Below are positions 1 through 6,362 of a DNA stretch of 23,767 bases, piece after piece. The stretch spans positions 1 to 23,767 of the forward strand of contig JBFIHZ010000017.1 of the NCBI GenBank assembly GCA_041601535.1. The letters are read 5' to 3'. The notes beneath the pieces were generated by a model. It was not told the DNA's origin. It did no database searches and saw only the letters and a program-made list of their open reading frames with translations. Position numbers and translations under genes: made by a program. Each line of letters starts with the position of its first letter. Position 1 is the first letter of the stretch. This DNA is from JBFIHZ01 sp041601535. Lineage in GTDB: Bacteria > Pseudomonadota > Gammaproteobacteria > Xanthomonadales > SZUA-36.

Positions 1-99
1 CAGTATCACATAGGCCAGCATGGACAGCCCCATGACCAGCATAAAGGCCAGTGGCAGCCAGCCGGCTGGCTGGCTCAGGTCGGGAATGAGCTCAGGCAT
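1..99 (-). CDS. cydB: Cytochrome bd oxidase subunit II, N-terminal fragment
   Basis: Only the first 33 codons are in the window; the gene continues past the left edge. The translation starts MPELIPDLSQ and goes straight into a hydrophobic segment (residues 13-33), as expected for the first membrane helix of CydB, which forms the bd-type quinol oxidase with CydA. The ATG at 99 overlaps the last 8 nt of cydA, and a GGAGAC Shine-Dalgarno sequence lies 6 nt upstream inside cydA, so the two are translationally coupled. The identification rests mainly on this position and spacing after cydA, because so little sequence is visible. Confidence 0.85.
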   Translation of the reverse strand, partial: MPELIPDLSQPAGWLPLAFMLVMGLSMLAYVIL

Positions 100-1471
100 G
101 GTTTGTCTCCTGGATCCGTGCCGTGCCAAGTGGTGAAGGCCCAAATGCGCGCGCCGCCTCTGATTTCGCTGCAGCCGTGCCGGCCTGACGCGCCAGGTAA
201 AACACCACGGAGACGTAGGCAAAAATCAGGAAAATATACAGCACCAGGTAGCCGGCCAGTGTGACAGCAACGTTTGCGGCGGGCACGGTGGTTACTGCAT
301 CAGCAGTGCGCAGTACGCCGCTGACCAGGTAGGGCTGACGGCCGATTTCAGTGGTATACCAACCGCTTAGCACGGCTATCCAACCGGCAAAAGTCATGCT
401 GGCCAGAAGCCGTGCATACCAGCGGGCTGGATCGCGGCCGCGCCGCAGCAAGATAAGCCCGGCCCAGGCTACTGCCAGCATCAGCAGGCCGGTGGCCACC
501 ATGATGCGAAAAGCCCAGAACACCGGGCCCACCGGCGGGTGGGCATCGGCAAACGCGTCGATGCCTTGCAGTTCCCCATGGTAATCGTGGGTCAGAATCA
601 GTGATGCACCACCCGGGATTTCCACTGCCAGGCGATTACGCTTCTGGGTTTTGTCTGGCAGTGCAAAAAGCACCAGAGGGGCGCTGCTGCGGGTTTCCCA
701 CAGGGCTTCCATCGCGGCAATCTTGGCTGGCTGATGCTGCAGCGTATTCAGGCCGTGCAGGTCACCCACCAGTATCTGCGTGGGGGCGAGCACTGCGGCC
801 AGAACAATGCCGGTTCGCAGCGTGGCGCGAACCGCCGGCGTGCGGTCATGGCGTAACCAGCGATAGGCCGACAAGCCAGCCAGCAAAAAGCTCACCGTAA
901 GAAAAGAGGCAATCAGCGTGTGTACAAAGCGGTAGCCAAAGGAGGGATTGAAAATCGCCTCCCACCAGCTGGTGACATGGGCGACGCCGTCGATCATTTC
1001 AAATCCCGCAGGAGTCTGCATCCAGGAGTTCAAAGACAGGATCCAGAACGCCGATAGTGTGGTGCCGCCGGCAACCAGCAATGTTGCGATGGTATGCATG
1101 CGGTTGCTGACACGGCGAAAGCCAAACAACATGATGCCGAGAAAGGTGGCTTCGAGAAAAAAGGCTGTGAGCACTTCATACGCGAGCAACGGGCCGGCGA
1201 TATTGCCCACCGTTTCCATGAAACCTGGCCAGTTGGTGCCGAACTGGAAACTCATGGTGATGCCGCTGACCACACCCAGGGCGAACGACAGCGCGAAAAT
1301 CTTCACCCACAGGCGGTAGGCGTTCATCCACTTGTCATTACCGCTGCGGTGGTAGCGCAACTTGAAGTAAAGCAATACCCAGGCCAGCGCAATGGTAATC
1401 ATCGGAAACAGAATGTGGAAACTGATATTGGCGGCAAACTGGATTCGGGACAGCAATAAAGGGTCGTTCAC
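92..1471 (-). CDS. cydA: Cytochrome bd-type quinol oxidase subunit I (cyanide-insensitive, short Q-loop type)
   Basis: CydA/CioA oxidises membrane quinol and reduces O2 to water using haems b558, b595 and d. The 459-residue protein has the family landmarks: His19 in SFHILFP and the Glu99/Glu107 pair in YEVLTAFFLEATF. It also has His184 in RFVHTL, the quinol-site segment with Lys250 and Glu255 in QPAKIAAMEALWE, Met324 in FWAFRIMV (haem b558 ligand equivalent) and GRQP at 377-380. The length and the short segment between the Q-loop and Met324 match the CIO subclass rather than long-loop E. coli CydA. The start is GTG at 1471, supported by GGAG 8 nt upstream; no better ATG is present. It is followed directly by cydB. 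A GbsR-type regulator lies upstream, with a repeat cluster in between. Confidence 0.97.
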   Translation of the reverse strand: MNDPLLLSRIQFAANISFHILFPMITIALAWVLLYFKLRYHRSGNDKWMNAYRLWVKIFALSFALGVVSGITMSFQFGTNWPGFMETVGNIAGPLLAYEVLTAFFLEATFLGIMLFGFRRVSNRMHTIATLLVAGGTTLSAFWILSLNSWMQTPAGFEMIDGVAHVTSWWEAIFNPSFGYRFVHTLIASFLTVSFLLAGLSAYRWLRHDRTPAVRATLRTGIVLAAVLAPTQILVGDLHGLNTLQHQPAKIAAMEALWETRSSAPLVLFALPDKTQKRNRLAVEIPGGASLILTHDYHGELQGIDAFADAHPPVGPVFWAFRIMVATGLLMLAVAWAGLILLRRGRDPARWYARLLASMTFAGWIAVLSGWYTTEIGRQPYLVSGVLRTADAVTTVPAANVAVTLAGYLVLYIFLIFAYVSVVFYLARQAGTAAAKSEAARAFGPSPLGTARIQETNHA

Positions 1472-1549
1472 TTGTACTACTCCGGTAAAAAGCTCGGTGC
1501 TATGGACAATTCAGGTTCGTGGCCAGCGGGAATTCCGGGGGCGGTGGAC

Positions 1550-1666
1550 TATTTGGGGTCAGAGTAAAAATACTTTGGCGTCATTGGATCAGCTTGCGGT
1601 GTGGCATTGTTACTCTGACCCCAAATATCGGCGTGCGGAGTTTTTACTCTGACCCCAAATATTTTT
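1550..1666. repeat. Cluster of three GGGGTCAGAGTAAAAA-type repeats
   Basis: Copy A (1550-1574) reads TATTTGGGGTCAGAGTAAAA on the plus strand. Copies B (1608-1628) and C (1641-1666) read in the opposite orientation (TTACTCTGACCCCAAATAT). A and B form an 18-bp inverted repeat separated by about 40 bp of unrelated sequence. C is a second inverted copy that stops within 3 bp of the stop codon of the GbsR-like gene. The same core recurs at 12877-12935 and 14098-14235. There is no transposase nearby. The arrangement resembles REP/BIME or MITE-type non-autonomous elements; that class assignment is an inference. The cluster fills most of the gap between regulator and cydA, so it may carry or disturb the cydA promoter or a terminator. 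Confidence 0.85.
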
Positions 1667-2214
1667 CAGGTCGGGTGCCGGGGGCGCGAACGCGTCGGGG
1701 TGACCAGCTTTTTGACGCCGCGGCCGAGTTTCATCAGCTTGATGACGGTTTTGCGGTCCAACTCGGCCAGCTCGTTTAACCAGCCGGTCACCAGCTCCAT
1801 CAAATCCAGCATGTCCTGCATGCGCTGTTGCGCATAAGCAGATTGATCGTCTGTGCCGCCATCCATCAGGGCCGTGCGCAACATGCTCATGGTGGGGTCG
1901 ATCTCACGCTTGCGGCGTTCTTCCACCAGGATTTGCAGGATGTCCCAAATGTCGTCTGGTGCGGTGAAGTACTCGCGCCGGTCACCTGGCAGATGCTGCA
2001 CCCGGGTCAAGCGCCAGGACTGCAGTTCTTTCAGCCCCATGCTGACGTTTGAGCGCGACAGGCCAAGCGCCTCGGTTATCTGCTCTGCGTTCAGTGGCGC
2101 CTGGCTCACGTACAGCAGGGCGTAGATCTGACCTACCGTGCGGTTGATGCCCCAGCGGCTGCCCATTTCGCCCAAATGCAGGATAAAGGCCTGTTTGTCA
2201 GGTGTGGTTTTCAT
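1666..2214 (-). CDS. GbsR/MarR-family winged-helix transcriptional regulator
   Basis: This is a 182-residue cytoplasmic DNA-binding protein. Residues 1-35 form the helical N-terminus typical of GbsR proteins (LGEMGSRWGINRTVGQIYALL). Residues 41-83 are the winged helix-turn-helix: LNAEQITEALGLSRSNVSMGL is the HTH and LPGDRREYF the wing. A helical dimerisation tail follows (85-165), and the C-terminus is basic. The start is ATG at 2214 with a weak GAAGA upstream. Immediately upstream is a palindrome overlapping a TATAAT box, which suggests autoregulation. Position and strand suggest it controls the cydAB operon downstream, but this is inference. GbsR relatives are best known for choline/betaine control, and a ligand cannot be deduced here. 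Confidence 0.92.
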   Translation of the reverse strand: MKTTPDKQAFILHLGEMGSRWGINRTVGQIYALLYVSQAPLNAEQITEALGLSRSNVSMGLKELQSWRLTRVQHLPGDRREYFTAPDDIWDILQILVEERRKREIDPTMSMLRTALMDGGTDDQSAYAQQRMQDMLDLMELVTGWLNELAELDRKTVIKLMKLGRGVKKLVTPTRSRPRHPT

Positions 2215-2220
2215 GTGTCT

Positions 2221-2250
2221 TCAGTAATTTCAGTAATTTCTGAAATTATA
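2221..2250 (-). promoter_or_regulatory. Promoter -10 box overlapping a palindromic operator-like site of the GbsR-like gene
   Basis: On the minus strand a perfect TATAAT lies at 2250-2245. It overlaps an 8-bp inverted repeat AATTTCAG / CTGAAATT (2226-2233 and 2240-2247, 6-bp spacer). The same stretch also reads as three near-identical 9-mers, TTCAGTAAT, TTCAGTAAT and TTCTGAAAT (2220-2246). No convincing -35 hexamer was found. A regulator dimer bound here would block the -10 region of its own gene, the usual layout for autorepression. Confidence 0.6.
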
Positions 2251-2580
2251 AAAAGATTCGCCGCTAAATGCACGCCTGAAGTTTGTCTTTTGCCCCAAAT
2301 ATGCAGCCTGCCCCGCCCCGGGGGATGCAAGCCGACAATAAAAATTTGCTAGACTCCTCTCAAGTAGTTGATCGATAAACGTGAAGTTTACTGTTAAGCA
2401 AATCACTGCATCCCGCGCAGCTCCGGGTGCTTGAATCGTGAACCTGTTGCCGGTGGTTCGCGCCGTCCCGGGTCACGCCTGCTGTTGATTGACTTCCGTG
2501 GCCTCGGCTGGCCCAATGCCACGAACCCGGCGCAAAGCGCCAAGCCTCGTCTCACCAGCAAGGAAATCTGCCTCACCATC
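2251..2580. other. Divergent intergenic region between regulator and amidohydrolase
   Basis: This stretch of about 330 bp separates the minus-strand regulator from the plus-strand amidohydrolase and holds no recognisable gene. It contains an AT-rich part (2335-2400) in which promoters would be expected, and one 15-bp palindrome annotated separately. An in-frame TTG at 2431 would extend the amidohydrolase by 50 residues. That extension reads as non-hydrophobic, unfamiliar sequence and lacks a Shine-Dalgarno site, so the stretch is treated as the 5' untranslated leader. Confidence 0.5.
2376..2390. promoter_or_regulatory. Candidate operator TAAAC-n5-GTTTA
   Basis: The sequence TAAACGTGAAGTTTA is an inverted repeat of 5 bp with a 5-bp spacer, in the leader upstream of the amidohydrolase. 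A TTGATC at 2368-2373 just before it could be a -35 box, but no good -10 follows at standard spacing. This is a weak candidate only. Confidence 0.25.
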
Positions 2581-4017
2581 ATGTTAAGCAACACCGTTTA
2601 TCGCCATTTCAACGCAGTATTTTTGCCCGGCCGCGCGGCCAGCCGCAAAGCAGATCACAGCAGCAAGGATCCAGGCCGATTGCTGTTGCCGCTTCATCGC
2701 TTGGGTAAGTGCATGGCGCTGGTTCAATTGATCTGGGCCGCTCCAGCGTTTGCTGCCGCACCGCAGACGGATGCCGTTATACAGGCAGACATCGTTATAT
2801 ATGCGGCAGAGGCCTTGCTGGTGCCGGGAGAGCCCACTGTTGCAAACGTTGCCATCTCCGTAGTCAATGAGCGCATCAGTGCGGTGGACTACCCCGCGTT
2901 TCCGCCGGCTGAGCCAGATGCCGCCGGCTCAACAGTAAAAATTATTGATCTTAGTTGCTGCTTTTTGCTGCCGGGCCTGATCGACACCCAAACCCATCTG
3001 CAGTCGCAGCTGGGCATGCCGCCCCGTCTGCAGCGGCTGACCAGCTGGACCGATGCCGATTACGCACTGCACGCCCTGGTGCATGCCCGGCGCACCCTGC
3101 TGGCCGGCTTTACCACCGTGCGTGACATGGGGAGTTCGGGTGATGGCATGTTTGCCTTGCGCGACGCCATTAACCGGGGGCTGCTGGTCGGGCCGCGCAT
3201 ACAGGTGGCCGGCGAGATCATCATGCCCACCGGTGGAGAGTTGCGCGGCTGGCTCAGAAGCGACGTCGAGCAGCTGTTCCAGACATCGGCCATCTGCGAC
3301 GGTGCCGATGACTGCCGCCGCGCGGTGCGCGACCAGGTGGCGCGCGGCTCGGACACGCTGAAAGTGGCAACCGCGCAGGCCCTGGTTGATGGCTCGCCAT
3401 CAATGTTTACCTTTGAGGAACTCATCGCCATTCGGCAAGAAGCACACCGGCTGGGCGTACGGGTCACCGCCTCGGCATTTTCCGCCGATTCGATCAATCT
3501 GCCGCTACAGGCCGGGTTTGACGCGGTGGTGCACGGCACCTTCGCCAATGACGAGACCCTGAAACTGCTGCGCGGCAGTTCGGCCTATTTCATCCCCACC
3601 CTGGTGGCTGCCCGCACGGTAAAGGAAATGGCTGAAGACGCCGATGCGCCGTTCAGTGATGCCTGGCGGCGGGAGAACCTGGACATCTATCACGGCATGG
3701 TTGCCAGTTTCCAGCAGGTTCGCCAGGCCGGTTTGAAAATCGCGTTTGGCACCGATGCCGGCTGGCGGCCGCATGGGGGTAATGCCGAGCAGCTGGTGCA
3801 GATGGCCGAACTCGGTATGGCCAACGCCGATGTCATCGTTACCGCAACCGTGCATGCTGCCGATGCGATTGGCTGGGCTGATCGGGTGGGCACACTGGAG
3901 GTGGGCAAGTTCGCCGATATGGTCGCCGTCGCCAACAGCCCCTTAAAGGATATTTCCGAGCTGACCCGGCCGCTGCGGGTGATCAAGGCGGGCCAGGTAA
4001 TAGAAGCACCCAACTAG
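2581..4017 (+). CDS. Exported amidohydrolase-superfamily protein with an altered metal site
   Basis: This 478-residue protein resembles the imidazolonepropionase/Xaa-Pro dipeptidase-like amidohydrolases. The N-terminus (from ATG 2581) has a hydrophobic stretch ending AAPAFAAA near residue 60, consistent with export. The barrel follows from PGLID (about 131-135) to the C-terminal segment GTLEVGKFADMVAV, the usual end of the family. Of the binuclear metal ligands, His139, the Lys261 candidate, His318 (VHGT) and Asp392 (GTDAG) are present. The first His of HxH is Gln137 (DTQTH), and the strand-5 HAH motif is replaced by Ser298-Ala-Phe300. Activity may therefore be changed or lost. It sits 2 nt before the S9 peptidase gene, so the two are co-transcribed. 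Start choice is uncertain: AAGGA is 16 nt upstream, and TTG at 2431 is possible. Confidence 0.88.
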   Translation: MLSNTVYRHFNAVFLPGRAASRKADHSSKDPGRLLLPLHRLGKCMALVQLIWAAPAFAAAPQTDAVIQADIVIYAAEALLVPGEPTVANVAISVVNERISAVDYPAFPPAEPDAAGSTVKIIDLSCCFLLPGLIDTQTHLQSQLGMPPRLQRLTSWTDADYALHALVHARRTLLAGFTTVRDMGSSGDGMFALRDAINRGLLVGPRIQVAGEIIMPTGGELRGWLRSDVEQLFQTSAICDGADDCRRAVRDQVARGSDTLKVATAQALVDGSPSMFTFEELIAIRQEAHRLGVRVTASAFSADSINLPLQAGFDAVVHGTFANDETLKLLRGSSAYFIPTLVAARTVKEMAEDADAPFSDAWRRENLDIYHGMVASFQQVRQAGLKIAFGTDAGWRPHGGNAEQLVQMAELGMANADVIVTATVHAADAIGWADRVGTLEVGKFADMVAVANSPLKDISELTRPLRVIKAGQVIEAPN

Positions 4018-4019
4018 GT

Positions 4020-6362
4020 ATGGATGCGTTCAGGAAGTTCCGCATTGTTGGCGCGTTGGTGCTGCTTGGCCTTGGCCCGGCAGTGTGCGCCGACACAGGC
4101 GTTTTCAGTATCGAGGATTCGTTGCGGCTGGAAAACCTGTTGCAGCCGCCCAGCACGAACCCGCAACACCCTTATATTGCCTACCTGGTAGCCGATTGGC
4201 AGCGCGCCGATGCCATCAAGGCGCTCAAGCCGCTGGGCAAGGTGCTGGTGCAACAGGGCAGCGATGGGCCGTTTCAGCAACTGGCTGAGCAGGCCTCGGA
4301 TGCCGTCTGGTCGCGCTCGGGAGACTCGCTGGCCTATTTCGAAGGACTGGGGCCGGAGCGTCAGCTCACGCTGACCGCCTATCCCCGGGTTGCGGATGAG
4401 CCGTCGCGCGTGCCGGTGGCTGGTGAGTTGTCGCGCTACAGCGCCAGGCACTTCCCGCCGTTGTGGAGCCAGGACGACCGCTCTGTCATCGTGGCTGAAG
4501 CGGTATTTCACGACCCCGCGGTGCCGCAGAATCAGCCGTATACCGTTGCAACCGAAGATCAGCGTCTGGCCAGCGACTCCCACTTCCGTGACGACACCCT
4601 GTGGCGGCTGGTACGTGTGGATGTGCAGACCCTGGAACGGACATTTATCACCTCCGAACTGGCATTGCGGCAGATTATGCCCAACCCGGAGGGCACTGCA
4701 CTGGCCCTGAGCTATGCGCTGCACCAGGGCCCGGGTCAGTTTGCGGGTGATACCTATATGCAGCCGCAGGAAAATGCGCTGCTGATGTTGCGTGAATCAG
4801 TTCCGCCGGCGTCGCTTGCGTCCCTGCCGGCGGGTGAACTGGTGGGCTGGAGTGATACAGGTAGCTTGTTGCTGAGACGGGCCGAGGGCTTGCAGCAGAT
4901 CGACCTGCGGAATACCGGCCTGCGGGCCAGTACATCGCAGCGATCAGATGCAGCAGTAAATGACCCGGTCAGTGAACCGGTAAATGAACCTGCGGGTAAG
5001 CCCGTCGGTGAGCCGGCAGTTGCGCCGGCAGATGCTACGTCCAATGCACAAGCGGATGAGCCATTGGATGGGTCATCCATCGGGCGACCCAAAGCCATTG
5101 CCTGGCCGTTCAGCCACGCGGCACGCATCACCGCGCTGGCGGGTGACTGGCTGGCAGCCTCCGGTGCTGCGGGCGATGCTGCGTCTGCTTCCTTTATGGT
5201 GCCTCCGCCTGCAGCCGAGTATCTGAGCGTGGCTTCGCTGCGCAGCGGCAAGACCTGGCAGTTGATGCGGCCGCAGGATGGCCGCGAGATCCTGCAACTG
5301 GCCTGGCTGCCGGGCGGTGAACGGCTATTGGTGCATTCGCGCAGACTGGATACCCTGGCAGAGCAACTGATGGTCTGGTCACATGGCCAGTCAAGCGTGT
5401 TACTGGATGAGGATGCTCATATCAGCATGCTGGCAGTATCCGCGCCGCTGCATGAGCTGGTTTTTTCGCTGCAGCGCAGTGATCGGCCGGCTGATATCCA
5501 CCACTTGAGCCTGGACGGCGGCCTGCTCCGTCCGGCGGGGCGTCTCAACAGCCATTTTGCCGGGCGGCAGTTCACCTCATCCCGGCTGGTCTCGGGCCAC
5601 ACGGCCGAGGGTGAACAATGGCGGGCTTTGCTCTATCTTCCCGCCGCGCAGTCAGCCGGAAAAGCAGACCAACAAGCCGCACAGCCGGTGCCGCTGGTGG
5701 CCACCGCCTACACCCGCCTGACCCAGCGCAAAAACGAGTTCAATGCCGAGGCGCAGATGCATACGGCACGTGGCATCGCGTTCATGCTGCCGGACGTGTA
5801 TCCGCACAAAGCGGCGCTGCACCGGGCTTATGCAGCCGTTATTCCTGTGGCGCTGGCCGAGGTCAAGGCCCGCTTTGGTCTGCAGGGCAAGTCGGGGTTC
5901 TATGGCGGCAGCCTGGGGGGCTACGCCGGCCTGGTGTTGCTGACCCGCAGCCGCGCCCTTGATGCGGCCGTGTTGCGCGCGCCACCGTCCGAGTTTTCCA
6001 TGAGCTGGGCCACTGGCAAGGACCGCGATGCGGATTTGCTGGAGTACCTGATGGGTAACACCACGCCGTGGCTGGCAGCCCAGGCTTACCGCGATGATTC
6101 ACCGTTCTGGATGGCCGACCAGGTGAGCGCGCCCTTGCTGATCCTGCACGGCAGTGATGACGCCCAGGTGCCACTGGAGCAGGGTGAATGGATGTTCCAG
6201 GCCATCCGCCGCCTGGCCAAAGCACCGGTGGCGCTGCGCGTGTATCCGGGCGCGGATCACAGCATCGTGCGCGCCAACCGGGCTTACTACCTGGACTTCT
6301 ACCAGCAGCTGTTCAGCTGGTGGGATGACTACCTGCTGGCCGCGACGGCCGGAGAAAAATGA
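4020..6362 (+). CDS. S9 family (prolyl oligopeptidase-like) serine peptidase, exported
   Basis: This is a 780-residue secreted peptidase. Residues 1-24 form a signal peptide (basic FRKFR, hydrophobic core, cleavage near AVCA-DT). Residues about 30-560 are the beta-propeller-like region. Residues about 570-780 form the alpha/beta-hydrolase domain. The catalytic triad is visible: Ser631 in GGSLGG, Asp714 in HGSDDAQVP and His747 in GADHS. The family (DPP4, acylaminoacyl peptidase, prolyl oligopeptidase) cleaves short peptides; the exact specificity cannot be read here. An unusual Pro/Glu-rich stretch (residues 314-353, units like EPV and NEP) interrupts the propeller. It starts 2 nt after the amidohydrolase stop and overlaps the sulfotransferase start by 4 nt (ATGA), so it belongs to a three-gene operon. 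Confidence 0.95.
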   Translation: MDAFRKFRIVGALVLLGLGPAVCADTGVFSIEDSLRLENLLQPPSTNPQHPYIAYLVADWQRADAIKALKPLGKVLVQQGSDGPFQQLAEQASDAVWSRSGDSLAYFEGLGPERQLTLTAYPRVADEPSRVPVAGELSRYSARHFPPLWSQDDRSVIVAEAVFHDPAVPQNQPYTVATEDQRLASDSHFRDDTLWRLVRVDVQTLERTFITSELALRQIMPNPEGTALALSYALHQGPGQFAGDTYMQPQENALLMLRESVPPASLASLPAGELVGWSDTGSLLLRRAEGLQQIDLRNTGLRASTSQRSDAAVNDPVSEPVNEPAGKPVGEPAVAPADATSNAQADEPLDGSSIGRPKAIAWPFSHAARITALAGDWLAASGAAGDAASASFMVPPPAAEYLSVASLRSGKTWQLMRPQDGREILQLAWLPGGERLLVHSRRLDTLAEQLMVWSHGQSSVLLDEDAHISMLAVSAPLHELVFSLQRSDRPADIHHLSLDGGLLRPAGRLNSHFAGRQFTSSRLVSGHTAEGEQWRALLYLPAAQSAGKADQQAAQPVPLVATAYTRLTQRKNEFNAEAQMHTARGIAFMLPDVYPHKAALHRAYAAVIPVALAEVKARFGLQGKSGFYGGSLGGYAGLVLLTRSRALDAAVLRAPPSEFSMSWATGKDRDADLLEYLMGNTTPWLAAQAYRDDSPFWMADQVSAPLLILHGSDDAQVPLEQGEWMFQAIRRLAKAPVALRVYPGADHSIVRANRAYYLDFYQQLFSWWDDYLLAATAGEK

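Noticed and set aside
2293..2302. CCCCAAATAT, matching one end of the repeat family
   Set aside because: Only 10 bp match and the TACTCTGA half is absent, so it is probably chance or a fully decayed remnant.
2431..2580. TTG-initiated 50-residue N-terminal extension of the amidohydrolase
   Set aside because: No Shine-Dalgarno sequence, unfamiliar hydrophilic sequence, and it would bury the export signal about 110 residues from the N-terminus.
4014..4724. Minus-strand open frame of 236 codons opposite the S9 peptidase N-terminus
   Set aside because: It overlaps a gene with a signal peptide and an intact catalytic triad, has no ribosome site, and no recognisable domain.
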